64,000 nt of DNA from DASQZK01 sp963771005 (GTDB lineage: Bacteria > Bacteroidota > Bacteroidia > Bacteroidales > GCA-2748055), in NCBI GenBank assembly GCA_963771005.1, contig CAVYRO010000006.1, forward strand, positions 217,716-281,715. Reading direction: 5' to 3'. The notes under the pieces are model-generated. The model saw nothing but the letters and a program-made list of their open reading frames with translations. It had not been told where the DNA came from and made no database searches. Both the position numbers and the translations under genes were made by a program. Every line of letters starts with the position of its first letter. Positions within the stretch are counted from its first letter, which is position 1. Shown here piece by piece: positions 1 to 8,384 of the stretch.

Positions 1-483
1 GATCTGTGCAAGCTTCCGGCTTTCCCGCAATTCCCCGTATTCACGAAAAATCCTTTCAAGGTCTTCCTGGCCGCGTGTGTTCAGAATACCGGCGGCATTC
101 ATTTCCGCTCCCTGATTCATCCTCATGTCAAGAGAGGTATCCTGCATGAAGGTAAAACCTCTCTCCCGTTCATCCACCTGGTGGGATGAAATGCCCAGAT
201 CGGCAAGAATGCCGTCGACCTGTTCGTCATTGTAAAACCTGAGGAAATTTCTGAGAAACCGGAAGTTGGAATGAATGAATGTAAAACGGGAGTCGGCAGG
301 TGCATTGTTCCTGGCATCTATATCCTGGTCGAATGCATACAACCTTCCTTTTTTATCAAGCTTTTCAAGTATCCTGAGGGAATGTCCACCACCTCCGAAA
401 GTCAGATCGACATATATTCCCCCTGGTCTGATATTAAGTCCGTTAACACTTTCTTCTAACAGAACCGGTTTATGATAGGTCAT
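1..483 (-). CDS. rsmH: 16S rRNA (cytosine1402-N4)-methyltransferase RsmH, N-terminal part
   Basis: RsmH (MraW) uses S-adenosylmethionine to methylate N4 of C1402 in the decoding centre of 16S rRNA. The reading frame starts at the ATG at 483 and runs off the left edge of the window, so only about 160 of roughly 300 residues are present. Visible family marks are the opening MTYHKPVLLEE, the SAM-binding FGGGGH at residues 29-34, FDQD at the end of strand 2, and ADLGISSHQVD followed by RGFTF and LDMRM. The start overlaps the mraZ stop by ATGA, so translation is probably coupled. mraZ-rsmH heads the division and cell wall (dcw) cluster in most bacteria; the rest would lie to the left of this window. 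Confidence 0.95.
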   Translation of the reverse strand, partial: MTYHKPVLLEESVNGLNIRPGGIYVDLTFGGGGHSLRILEKLDKKGRLYAFDQDIDARNNAPADSRFTFIHSNFRFLRNFLRFYNDEQVDGILADLGISSHQVDERERGFTFMQDTSLDMRMNQGAEMNAAGILNTRGQEDLERIFREYGELRESRKLAQI

Positions 484-950
484 TCCTCCAGGGTTTGTTC
501 AATGGACCCACCAAGTATCTTTTCTGCCATATTGGCAAATTCATCATCAGCCTTGCTGATCTGTTCGTAGTTTTTAAGGGACCAGATCTCGACCTTCCCA
601 TACTGCCCGGCCATAACAACCTCATCTTCAATCTCTGCAAATTCCATTAATCTTTTCGGTATGAGGATCCGGTTATTTGCATCCGGTATCATTTCAGCCG
701 TACCGCTGAAGAACATTCTCAGGAACCGGTTATGTTCCTTATTGTAAGGATTGGTTTTTGCCCTGATCAGTTGATTCTGCCTCTCCCACTCCTTCATCGG
801 GTAAAGGATGAGACAACGGTCGAAAACATCGCGCTTAAGCACAAAACCCTCCTGCAAACGCTCGGCAATCTGGCGTTTAAAAGCCGACGGGAGGGAGATC
901 CTGCCCTTTGCATCTACTTTGATATTGTAGTCCCCGATGAATGTTATCAT
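480..950 (-). CDS. mraZ: Transcriptional regulator MraZ
   Basis: MraZ is a SpoVT/AbrB-fold DNA-binding protein that represses its own dcw operon. I chose the ATG at 950, giving 156 residues beginning MITFIGDYNIKVDAKGR, which matches the usual family start and length; an in-frame ATG at 998 would add 16 residues that do not look like the family. The two repeated MraZ half-domains are visible (DAKGRISLPSAF near the N-terminus, DANNRILIPKRL in the middle). The stop codon overlaps the rsmH start. Three TGGGA-type repeats lie 43-67 bp upstream of the start (see the MraZ box), which fits autoregulation. Confidence 0.93.
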   Translation of the reverse strand: MITFIGDYNIKVDAKGRISLPSAFKRQIAERLQEGFVLKRDVFDRCLILYPMKEWERQNQLIRAKTNPYNKEHNRFLRMFFSGTAEMIPDANNRILIPKRLMEFAEIEDEVVMAGQYGKVEIWSLKNYEQISKADDEFANMAEKILGGSIEQTLEE

Positions 951-992
951 GAGTATACAGTTCCTATAAGATGTAAAAATAAAACAATTTTC

Positions 993-1017
993 TCCCACTT
1001 TCTACCACTTTGTCCCA
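993..1017 (-). promoter_or_regulatory. MraZ box: three 10-bp-phased TGGGA repeats
   Basis: Read on the minus strand, the sequence is TGGGA-CAAAG-TGGTA-GAAAG-TGGGA (repeats at 1013-1017, 1003-1007 and 993-997). Pentamers of this kind separated by 5 nt are the known MraZ target in other bacteria. The middle repeat departs at one base. The site sits 43 bp upstream of the mraZ start, so it should mediate autoregulation. A fourth out-of-phase TGGGA lies at 1044-1048. Confidence 0.8.
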
Positions 1018-1143
1018 TTTTTTTACACATTGTTGATAACTTTTCCCATCCGGTCCCTTCCCGGAATACCTGTATTTGCAGGAATACAGATGGAAGATCC
1101 GATCCTTTTTTGTATTTTGGTCACCCGTTAATAAGGATCCGAC

Positions 1144-2010
1144 ATGGCGGAAAACAAATCAACAGAGACTCTGGAGCCGATTGATATCCGGAAGATATTC
1201 AGGGAAAAGAATGCACGGCTGGCAAGGTATATCCCCGGATTTGCCTTCACACTGATCGAGCGGCTTGTACATCTTAGATTCGTCAATTCCATCCTCGAAA
1301 AACACGGTAAAAAACACGGGTTTGAGTTTGCCGAAGCTTGCATACGGGAGTTCAATATCACCAGGGAACTCCGCGGAGAGGAAAACCTGCCTGACGGTGG
1401 GAGGTTCATCTTCGTATCCAATCATCCTCTTGGAGGATTTGACGGTATGATCCTGGTGACCATCCTGGAGAAAAAATACCACAATCTTAAAGTACTTGTT
1501 AATGATATCCTGATGAATATCAGTTTGATGAATGAGATATTCGTGCCCATAAACAAACATGGCAGGCAGTCATTTGACGCTGTACGAAGGCTCGACGAGA
1601 TATTCAGATCTGATGATCAGATACTTACCTTTCCGGCGGGACTTGTTTCAAGGAAGCGGAAGGGTGTGATCCGGGACCCGGAGTGGAAAAAAAATTTTAT
1701 CACCAAAGCTATACATTTTAAAAGGGATGTCGTGCCCATCCATGTCAGCGGCAGGTGCACCAATTTCTTTTATTTTATGGCAAAGGCGCGTAAATTCCTA
1801 CGCATAAAATCCAATCTTGAAATGATGCTTCTTCCCGATGAAACCTACCGCCACCGCAATGAACATATTATTATCACTGTTGGTTATCCTGTTAAATGGG
1901 AAACTTTTGACAAGAGATTCAGTCCTTCCGAATGGGCCGGGAAAATGCAGGATTACGTGTACTCGCTTTCCGGGGGAGAAATTGTCCCATTCTCCGCGGA
2001 TCAGCCATAA
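1144..2010 (+). CDS. PlsC-type O-acyltransferase, GlsA-like (acyl-amino-acid lipid synthesis)
   Basis: This is a 288-residue lysophospholipid-acyltransferase-fold protein. The catalytic block is NHPLGGFDG at residues 93-101, a histidine-aspartate box with five residues between His and Asp, and FPAGLVSRK follows as the acceptor-binding block. In Bacteroides thetaiotaomicron a protein of this type (GlsA) adds the second, ester-linked acyl chain to N-acyl glycine to make glycine lipids. The next gene encodes the matching N-acyltransferase, which supports that role over a generic phosphatidic-acid step. The amino-acid substrate (glycine, ornithine or another) cannot be read from sequence. It is divergent from mraZ, with a 190-bp gap between the two starts. 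Confidence 0.8.
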   Translation: MAENKSTETLEPIDIRKIFREKNARLARYIPGFAFTLIERLVHLRFVNSILEKHGKKHGFEFAEACIREFNITRELRGEENLPDGGRFIFVSNHPLGGFDGMILVTILEKKYHNLKVLVNDILMNISLMNEIFVPINKHGRQSFDAVRRLDEIFRSDDQILTFPAGLVSRKRKGVIRDPEWKKNFITKAIHFKRDVVPIHVSGRCTNFFYFMAKARKFLRIKSNLEMMLLPDETYRHRNEHIIITVGYPVKWETFDKRFSPSEWAGKMQDYVYSLSGGEIVPFSADQP

Positions 2011-2075
2011 AGTTTGACCGCACACGCAGCATACGGCAATTTATCATTAAATTTGTCTGCTCAAATTCGATAATT

Positions 2076-3026
2076 ATGGAAAATATCATTCCACCGGTAC
2101 CTAAGGAAAAATTGCTTAATGAACTAACCGAAGACAAGTTTATCAGGCGTACCAATAACGCCGGCAACCAACTCTTCATCCTCACTGAAAAGGACTCCCC
2201 GAATATCATGAGGGAGATAGGCCGTCTGCGGGAAATGACTTTTCGTGAAGCGGGCGGAGGAACGGGAAAAGCCGTGGATATCGACGATTACGACAGGGGC
2301 GATTTTGCCTACAAGCAACTGATCGTTTGGGACCCCACGGAGCAGGAGATCCTCGGCGGATACCGTTTTCACATCTGTGATGAAATGAATTGCTCCGACA
2401 ATGACGGGATCAAGCTTGCCACCGCCAAACTTTTTCATTTTTCCTCCAGGTTCAGGGAGGAATATCTCCCCTATACCATAGAGCTGGGAAGATCTTTCGT
2501 TCAACCCAAATACCAGAACACGAACCGGATGAGCAAGGCACTTTATGCTCTCGACAACCTGTGGGACGGCTTGGGCACGCTGGTAATCGACTATCCCGAG
2601 AAAAAATATTTCTTCGGCAAAGTTACCATGTACAAAAATTATAACCAGAGAGCCAGGAACCTGATCCTGTACTTTCTTGAAAAACATTTCTCCGATAATG
2701 AGGAACTTGTATTGCCCATCGTTCCGCTTGACGCCCATATCAACAAGGTCGAGATGGAAAAAATCTTCGTGAACAATAATTACATGGATGATTACCGGGT
2801 ACTTTCCCAGAATGTGAGGGCCTTTGGTGAGAATATTCCTCCGCTCATCAATGCCTACATGAATTTATCCCCATCGTTGAGGACATTCGGCACGGTAAGC
2901 AATCCATATTTCGGTAATGTCGAAGAAACGGCCATTATGATTACGATCAACGATCTATACAAACAGAAGGTTGAGCGGCATATCAGCAGCTATACGCCAA
3001 ATGAAAAGCTGGATGATGATCAGTAA
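2076..3026 (+). CDS. GNAT-type N-acyltransferase, GlsB/OlsB-like
   Basis: This 316-residue protein belongs to the hemolysin/OlsB-like acyltransferase group, which forms the amide-linked 3-hydroxy-acyl amino acid that starts glycine-, ornithine- or related lipid synthesis. The frame is open from 1932, but I chose the ATG at 2076 because the upstream codons overlap the preceding gene and translate to nothing family-like, while MENIIPPVPKEKLL is a plausible start. Visible features include the central segment LGGYRFHICDE and the conserved ELGRSFVQPKYQ block typical of the family. It lies 65 bp after the O-acyltransferase gene, in the same order as the domains of the fused enzyme OlsF. The 3' end overlaps the convergent PurF-like gene by 7 bp. 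Confidence 0.78.
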   Translation: MENIIPPVPKEKLLNELTEDKFIRRTNNAGNQLFILTEKDSPNIMREIGRLREMTFREAGGGTGKAVDIDDYDRGDFAYKQLIVWDPTEQEILGGYRFHICDEMNCSDNDGIKLATAKLFHFSSRFREEYLPYTIELGRSFVQPKYQNTNRMSKALYALDNLWDGLGTLVIDYPEKKYFFGKVTMYKNYNQRARNLILYFLEKHFSDNEELVLPIVPLDAHINKVEMEKIFVNNNYMDDYRVLSQNVRAFGENIPPLINAYMNLSPSLRTFGTVSNPYFGNVEETAIMITINDLYKQKVERHISSYTPNEKLDDDQ

Positions 3027-4921
3027 GCCCTGCGGTTTATCCCTTCGATGAAGTTCATGAAAGAGGTGGAAACCACCTTATTTCCTCCCGGCGTGGGGTA
3101 GTCACCCGTGAAATACCAGTCGCCCAGGTCATTGGGGCAGGCCTTGTGCAGACTATCGATACTCTGGTACACGATCTCAATTTCTGCCTTTATTTCCGGG
3201 GATTTCAAGAGTTGGGCGATCTTGGCGGATATCTCTCTATCGGTGAAGGGTCTATAGATGTCTTTGACATGATTCACAAATTCCTCTTTAGGCAGGTCTT
3301 TTTGGTCACGGCATTTCCGGTACACCTCATTGATAATATTTTCCTTCCCCTTTTCCCTGAGAAGTGCAATGGCCGCTTTGAAAGCGATAAAATCGCCCAG
3401 CCTGGCCATATCGATGCCATAACAGTCCGGATAACGGATCTGCGGTGAGGAGGAAACAACAACGATCTTTTTGGGCCCCAGCCTGTCGAGGATCCTGAGG
3501 ATGCTCTGCTTAAGGGTTGTACCCCGTACGATGGAATCGTCGATGATGACCAGGTTATCGATGCCCCTCCGGATCGTTCCGTAAGTTATGTCGTAAACAT
3601 GTCCTACCAGGTCTTTCCTGCCCTTATCCTGGGAGATGAAGGTGCGCAGCTTCAGATCTTTGGTTGCTACTTTTTCAATCCGGGGTCTCCGGGTTATGAT
3701 ATCAAACAGTTCCTCTTCAGTGAGTTGGTTTCCTTTACTGCGAAGGATTTCCTTTTTCTCCCGGATCATTACATTCTCCACTTCCTTCACCATACCGTAA
3801 AATGCCGATTCGGCCGTGTTTGGTATAAATGAGAACACGGTATTGAGGGTGTCGTTACCCACAGCCTCCAGTACATCGGCGACGATCAGCTCGCCGAGTT
3901 TTTTTCTTTCGTTGTAGATATCCTTATCGGTTCCCCGGGAAAAATAGATCCTTTCGAAAGAGCAGGATCTGCGTTCTTTGGGTTCGAGTACCTGTTCAAC
4001 CTGGAAATCCCCGTTTTTCCTTATGATTACCACATGCCCGGGCGGGACCTCCTGGATCTTATCGTAGGTAACATTCAGTGCAGTCTGGATCACGGGTCTT
4101 TCCGACGTGACAACGGCTATCTCATCGTCGTGATAGTAGAAGGCAGGCCTGATGCCCCAGGGATCCCGGTATACAAAAGAATCTCCGTGGCCGATCATTC
4201 CTGCGATCACGAAACCTCCGTCCCATCTTTTACTGGCATCCTGCAACACTCTGGAGATGTCAACATTTTTTGCAATAAGATTTGAAATATCAATGTTGGA
4301 GTACCCCTGCGCCTTAAATTTTTCGAACAACCGCTGGTTTTCCTGATCGAGAAAGTGGCCCACCTTCTCCAGCATCGTTACGGTATCGGAATAATCTTTT
4401 GGAGACTGCCCGAGATCAAGGAGAAGGTCGAACAATTCATCTACATTGGTAAGGTTGAAATTGCCGGCAAGCACCAGGTTTCTCGATTTCCAGTTGTTCT
4501 GCCGCATGACGGGATGAACATTGTCAAGGCTGTTCTTCCCAAAGGTGCCGTACCTGAGGTGGCCTAAGTAGGTCTCCGCCACGAAGGGCAGATTGAGTTT
4601 TGCCCAGTGAACGTCGTTGAGAAGTTCGGAATTTCTCTTCTCAACTTTCTGGAAACGTTTATAAATCCGTTCAAAAACAAGATTGATGGCTGAAGGATTG
4701 GTTGACCGTTCCCGGCTGAAATATTTATAACCCGGCGGCATATCGAACTTCATGCTTACGATGCCTGCCCCATCCTGCCCGCGGTTTCTCTGTTTTTCCA
4801 TCAGGATGTACAGTTTCTGAAGACCATAACTCCAGCTTCCGTACTTCAGGTGGTAATATTCAAGCGGCTTAAGGAGCCTTACCAGAGCAATCCCACATTT
4901 ATGTTTTATTTCGTCACTCAT
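3020..4921 (-). CDS. PurF-family amidophosphoribosyltransferase-like class II glutamine amidotransferase (long form)
   Basis: The protein has 633 residues, about 150 more than classical PurF. The N-terminal Ntn glutaminase domain has its nucleophile at Cys9 (MSDEIKHKCGIALV), which needs removal of eight residues to become N-terminal, and RGQDGAG at 47-53. The C-terminal phosphoribosyltransferase domain has the PRPP loop DDSIVRGTT at 461-469. By family it should make 5-phosphoribosylamine from PRPP and glutamine, the first step of purine synthesis. Bacteroidota often carry this long form in addition to a standard PurF, so whether it is the main purine enzyme or a specialised paralogue is open. 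Insertions around 180-230 and 380-430 account for the extra length. Confidence 0.8.
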   Translation of the reverse strand: MSDEIKHKCGIALVRLLKPLEYYHLKYGSWSYGLQKLYILMEKQRNRGQDGAGIVSMKFDMPPGYKYFSRERSTNPSAINLVFERIYKRFQKVEKRNSELLNDVHWAKLNLPFVAETYLGHLRYGTFGKNSLDNVHPVMRQNNWKSRNLVLAGNFNLTNVDELFDLLLDLGQSPKDYSDTVTMLEKVGHFLDQENQRLFEKFKAQGYSNIDISNLIAKNVDISRVLQDASKRWDGGFVIAGMIGHGDSFVYRDPWGIRPAFYYHDDEIAVVTSERPVIQTALNVTYDKIQEVPPGHVVIIRKNGDFQVEQVLEPKERRSCSFERIYFSRGTDKDIYNERKKLGELIVADVLEAVGNDTLNTVFSFIPNTAESAFYGMVKEVENVMIREKKEILRSKGNQLTEEELFDIITRRPRIEKVATKDLKLRTFISQDKGRKDLVGHVYDITYGTIRRGIDNLVIIDDSIVRGTTLKQSILRILDRLGPKKIVVVSSSPQIRYPDCYGIDMARLGDFIAFKAAIALLREKGKENIINEVYRKCRDQKDLPKEEFVNHVKDIYRPFTDREISAKIAQLLKSPEIKAEIEIVYQSIDSLHKACPNDLGDWYFTGDYPTPGGNKVVSTSFMNFIEGINRRAY

Positions 4922-4936
4922 CTTATCCTTCCATAA

Positions 4937-5395
4937 TTAATCCGTATTTATCTGGATATCATGTGATACCACAAAGGAATAGGGGAATGCGGATCTTATC
5001 CTGTTAAGCAGCTTAAGAACTTCGGACTTTGTACGGCAATCGCCAACATAGACCTTATAATCTGAGGCGTCCATTTCTATATAGGCACCTGTATTTTCGA
5101 AGAGGCTCATGAAGTGAGCCGTGGTTTTCTGTGCTTCAGCATAGGCATTCACGCCTGAACCGGTAAAAATCCTGATCCTGTAACCCTTGATACCGGGATT
5201 CTTCTGGTTATACAATAAGTCCTTGTAATAATTGTCTTCAATGCCGGGGTCCATGACGATGCTGACAGTTCCTGCATCCTGCTCCAGGCGGGATAAAGGG
5301 TCGCCGCTGACAACGGTCTGTTTTTCAGCGGACTGGGAATAAAGATGGTGAGAGAGAACAAAACAGAAAATGCCGGCAAAGAATATATACTTCAT
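4937..5395 (-). CDS. Secreted SPOR-domain protein
   Basis: The protein has 152 residues with an N-terminal signal peptide (MKYIFFAGIFCFVLSHHLYSQ), so it is probably periplasmic. The C-terminal half, from GYRIRIFTGSG to the end, has the repeated alpha/beta pattern of a SPOR domain, which binds peptidoglycan stripped of stem peptides. I preferred the ATG at 5395 over the upstream in-frame ATG at 5419, because the shorter form places the signal peptide directly at the N-terminus. It is 15 bp upstream of the PurF-like gene on the same strand, so the two may be co-transcribed. No other function can be read from the sequence. Confidence 0.75.
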   Translation of the reverse strand: MKYIFFAGIFCFVLSHHLYSQSAEKQTVVSGDPLSRLEQDAGTVSIVMDPGIEDNYYKDLLYNQKNPGIKGYRIRIFTGSGVNAYAEAQKTTAHFMSLFENTGAYIEMDASDYKVYVGDCRTKSEVLKLLNRIRSAFPYSFVVSHDIQINTD

Positions 5396-5476
5396 TTTCC
5401 CCCTTTTTTTGCGTGTCAAAAATAATCAAATTTACTATTACAAAGGAATATTCTAAAAATTTCTTATTTTGCAGCC

Positions 5477-6232
5477 ATGCCAGTAACCGGTCAGAATACA
5501 AGGAACACCGAAGTAATCACGGGTATTTTCTCCCTGTTTTCGGGGCTTGCCATAATTGCCACTATACTCACCCGTTTCGAATTTGTCAGTTTCTTTTCAA
5601 GTTACTCGGAAGATCTTGAGTATCTGACAGAAAATATCTTCCTTCTCAGGATCAATTCGATCACCTGGCTGATCACTGCACTTATCCTAACGGTATCGGC
5701 CTCTACATTTATTGTTCTTCTCAATCCCTATCACCGCCTTTTTTCGTGGCTCACCGGTTTTTTCCTCATTCTGGCCTCGTCAATGATCAGTGTTTCAGGC
5801 ATCAAAGGATTCAGCATCATCGATATCCTGATCAACTTCCGGGATCTCAACCTGAGTGAAAATGACGCGCTGAAGGTGGCCATTTTTACACTGGCCCGGG
5901 AAAAAGAAATGTACATTATCACTTCTTATACTTTGCTGGGGCTTGCCTTCCTGTCACTGGCCGCCTTCGCCTTCAGAACGCGCAGGCTGTCCATTATCAC
6001 GGGTTCGGTAAGTCTGATCACCGGCATTATCCTGCCCGTTTTCACAGCCCTTATCCCGAGGAGCCTGCTTTCCGATCTCGGATTGGTCGCAGGTTTTATT
6101 ACCTTTCTCTTCCTGGGAATGCGCCTGCTGTTTACCGGGCTGGAAAAAAGACAACGAAAAACAAAAACCGGAAAATTGATCGAGACAGATCATGAACACG
6201 CCAACACTGCAGTACGACAGGGAGTCGAGTGA
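5477..6232 (+). CDS. Polytopic membrane protein of unknown function
   Basis: This 251-residue protein is rich in long hydrophobic stretches: about six or seven membrane spans, for example residues 15-32, 61-82, 90-110, 150-167, 172-192 and 197-215. I do not recognise a family. The C-terminus is basic (KRQRKTKTGK) and cytoplasmic by the positive-inside rule. Its last 41 bp overlap the start of the downstream histidine-kinase-like gene in another frame, so the two are very likely translated together. The membrane protein could therefore be the signal input for the kinase, which has no membrane segment of its own. That pairing is inference from position. Confidence 0.65.
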   Translation: MPVTGQNTRNTEVITGIFSLFSGLAIIATILTRFEFVSFFSSYSEDLEYLTENIFLLRINSITWLITALILTVSASTFIVLLNPYHRLFSWLTGFFLILASSMISVSGIKGFSIIDILINFRDLNLSENDALKVAIFTLAREKEMYIITSYTLLGLAFLSLAAFAFRTRRLSIITGSVSLITGIILPVFTALIPRSLLSDLGLVAGFITFLFLGMRLLFTGLEKRQRKTKTGKLIETDHEHANTAVRQGVE

Positions 6233-7331
6233 TAAACTTGAATCCCAGTTCCGGAAAGTCAGTTCCATAAGCTACCTCCAGGAGCTATTGAATGCGCTTC
6301 CCAACATTGCTACCATTCTGAATGACAAGAGGCAGATCATATACAGCAACGAGACCCTGCTGAAGCAGATCAGCATCAAAGATTTCCGCTCTCTTCTGGG
6401 CAGGCGCACCGGAGAGGTTATTAACTGTATCCATTCTGATGAGTGTGCCGGTGGCTGCGGGACGAGTGAAAGCTGCAAGGCTTGCGGAGCCCTGAATGCC
6501 ATCATAAAAAGCATGAAAGATAACAGGAAGGTTTCCGAGGAATGTTATATCACCGCTATACAGGACAATGAAGAAGTCTCGTATGAATTCGAGGCGACTG
6601 CTTCACCATTCACCTGGGAAGGCGAAAATTTCACCATCTTCAGCCTTATCGATATCAGCAGTGCCAAAAGACGCCGGATGCTGGAGCGGATCTTTTTCCA
6701 TGATATCCTGAATACGGCGGGAAATATCAGAAATCTTGCGGAGCTGATACCACAGCTTCAGGATGGCGATCAGGTTCGGGACCTTATTCAACTTATGAAG
6801 CATCTCAGCGATGAGCTCGTGGAGGAAATTGAGGCCCAAAAGCAACTTACCTCCGCAGAAACCGGGGAATTGAAACCAAAATCCGAACCTTTGAGCTCCA
6901 TCGAGATCCTGGATGCGGTGACCCGACAGTTCTCTGCCAATCCGCAGAAGAAACAGCGCGAAGTCATCATCGACAAGGAAAGCCAGGATATTGCACTTCG
7001 TTCTGACAGATTACTCCTTATCCGGGTATTGAAAAACATGCTTAAGAATGCAATTGAAGCCTCCCTTAAGAACGACCCGGTGGTCATTGGGGTCTACCCG
7101 TATGGCAGCAATGCATTGTTCAGGGTGCACAACAGCATCTACATCCCGAGAAAAGTCCAGCTCCAGGTATTCAAACGCAATTTTTCAACGAAAGGCAGTG
7201 ACCGGGGTCTGGGTACTTATTCGATGAAACTCCTCGGAGAGAAATACCTCAGGGGAAAAGTATATTTTGAAAGTGCAGAGGAAGAAGGGACAACCTTTTA
7301 TTTCGAGCTTCCCCCGGGAGTAGAAAAATGA
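6192..7331 (+). CDS. Soluble PAS-domain histidine kinase with a cysteine-rich insert
   Basis: The protein has 379 residues and no membrane span. Residues about 25-155 form a PAS-like domain containing a cluster of five cysteines (DECAGGCGTSESCKACGA), a pattern that suggests a metal, Fe-S or redox site. A coupling segment leads to the phospho-acceptor region FFHDILNTAGNI. The C-terminal ATPase domain has an N-box (KNMLKNAIEAS), a short F-box-like segment (NFSTKG) and a G2-like loop (RGLGTYSMKLL). The G1 box is degenerate (HNSIYIP instead of DNG.GI), so ATP binding may be altered. No response regulator is adjacent. The start at 6192 lies within the 3' end of the upstream membrane-protein gene. 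Confidence 0.75.
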   Translation: MNTPTLQYDRESSDKLESQFRKVSSISYLQELLNALPNIATILNDKRQIIYSNETLLKQISIKDFRSLLGRRTGEVINCIHSDECAGGCGTSESCKACGALNAIIKSMKDNRKVSEECYITAIQDNEEVSYEFEATASPFTWEGENFTIFSLIDISSAKRRRMLERIFFHDILNTAGNIRNLAELIPQLQDGDQVRDLIQLMKHLSDELVEEIEAQKQLTSAETGELKPKSEPLSSIEILDAVTRQFSANPQKKQREVIIDKESQDIALRSDRLLLIRVLKNMLKNAIEASLKNDPVVIGVYPYGSNALFRVHNSIYIPRKVQLQVFKRNFSTKGSDRGLGTYSMKLLGEKYLRGKVYFESAEEEGTTFYFELPPGVEK

Positions 7332-7361
7332 AGCATACGCAGGAGGGTGTCTCAAAAAATC

Positions 7362-7566
7362 TAATCCTTAAAACTTCGCTCAGGGACCGGTCAATTCGAT
7401 GAACAAAGAACTTTTCGGATGGTGGTAAGGCAGGCAAAAGGTCCTTCATAAGAAAACCACTGAATTTTAGATTTAAACATAAGGGCCTTTTGCCTGCCTT
7501 ACCACCATTCGAAAAGTTCACCCTCTTGAATGAAGTCGCCGGTCCCTGAGCGAAGTCGAAGGATTA
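7362..7566. repeat. MITE-like long inverted repeat
   Basis: The left arm (7362-7444) and right arm (7483-7566) are imperfect inverted complements around a 38-bp centre. Both arms contain the same blocks: TAATCCTT at the outer end, CTCAGGGACCGG, then GGTGGTAAGGCAGGCAAAAGG at the inner end (its complement in the right arm). There is no reading frame inside. A half copy of the same sequence occurs at 12205-12267, so this is a repeated element rather than a chance hairpin. It lies between two convergent genes and could act as a bidirectional terminator, or be a non-autonomous transposon remnant. Confidence 0.75.
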
Positions 7567-7596
7567 TCGAGTGTTCTTGCAAACTCTACATAGTTT

Positions 7597-8343
7597 TTAT
7601 TCTTCATCCATAGCCTCAATTACCTCATCGGTGACCTCGAGGTTATGGAAAACATTCTGTACATCGTCATCATCTTCAAAATCTTCGATGATCTTAAGGA
7701 TCTTCACGGCATCCTCGGTCGGAAGGACCTTGGTATCATTGGGAATACGCTGAAGACCCGATGATTCGGGTTCAACGCCCATTTCTTCAAGCTTTTTCTG
7801 AACATTCCCGAATGCTTCCAGGGGAGTACTGATCATAAACATATCATCCTCGACCTGGAAATCCTCAACGCCGGCATCGATAATCTCAAGCTCAAATTCC
7901 TCCGGATCGAGATCCCCTTTCGGGACACTGAAAACACCTTTTCTATCGAACAGGAAACTCAGGGAACCGTTGGTTCCCAGGCTACCGCCCCTTCGGTTAA
8001 AAATGGCCCTGATGTTCGAGACTGTACGGATATGATTGTCGGTAAGGGTTTCAATGAAAACCGCGATGCCGTGTGGCAGGTAACCTTCGTAGGCTGTCTC
8101 CTGCAGAATTGCATCATCCTTCTCGGCCTTGGAAATGGCACGCTGTATATTATCCTTTGGCATATTCACACCCTTGGCATTCAGTATAGCAGCTCTCAGC
8201 CGCGGGTTGGCTTCCGGATCAGGCCCGCTCTCCTTCACGGATACAGTGATTTCCTTCACAATTTTAGAGAACATTTTGGATCGCTTTGCATCCAATGCCC
8301 CCTTTTTACGTTTGATGGTTGACCATTTACTGTGACCAGACAT
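7597..8343 (-). CDS. yebC: YebC/PmpR-family regulatory protein
   Basis: The protein has 248 residues, the normal length for the family, and opens with the hallmark MSGHSKWSTIKRKKGALDAK. Further conserved blocks are NMPKDNIQRAI, YEGYLPHGIA and FNRRGGSLGTNGS. YebC proteins have been described both as transcriptional regulators and, more recently, as ribosome-associated factors that relieve stalling; the sequence does not separate these. The acidic C-terminus (EDFEDDDDVQ) is typical. A Bacteroidota -7 box lies about 34 bp upstream of the start. The gene stands alone, with a repeat-rich region upstream and the MITE-like repeat downstream. Confidence 0.93.
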   Translation of the reverse strand: MSGHSKWSTIKRKKGALDAKRSKMFSKIVKEITVSVKESGPDPEANPRLRAAILNAKGVNMPKDNIQRAISKAEKDDAILQETAYEGYLPHGIAVFIETLTDNHIRTVSNIRAIFNRRGGSLGTNGSLSFLFDRKGVFSVPKGDLDPEEFELEIIDAGVEDFQVEDDMFMISTPLEAFGNVQKKLEEMGVEPESSGLQRIPNDTKVLPTEDAVKILKIIEDFEDDDDVQNVFHNLEVTDEVIEAMDEE

Positions 8344-8376
8344 AGATTAAAATTTAACGTTCATGTAAAACTCAGG

Positions 8377-8384
8377 CAAAATTA
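8377..8384 (-). promoter_or_regulatory. Bacteroidota -7 box for yebC
   Basis: The minus strand reads TAATTTTG, an exact match to the TAnnTTTG consensus used by the Bacteroidota primary sigma factor, about 34 bp upstream of the yebC start. I see no clear TTG at -33. Confidence 0.5.

Noticed and set aside
1932..2075. Upstream extension of the N-acyltransferase gene
   Set aside because: It overlaps the O-acyltransferase gene and has no family resemblance; ATG 2076 gives the expected start.
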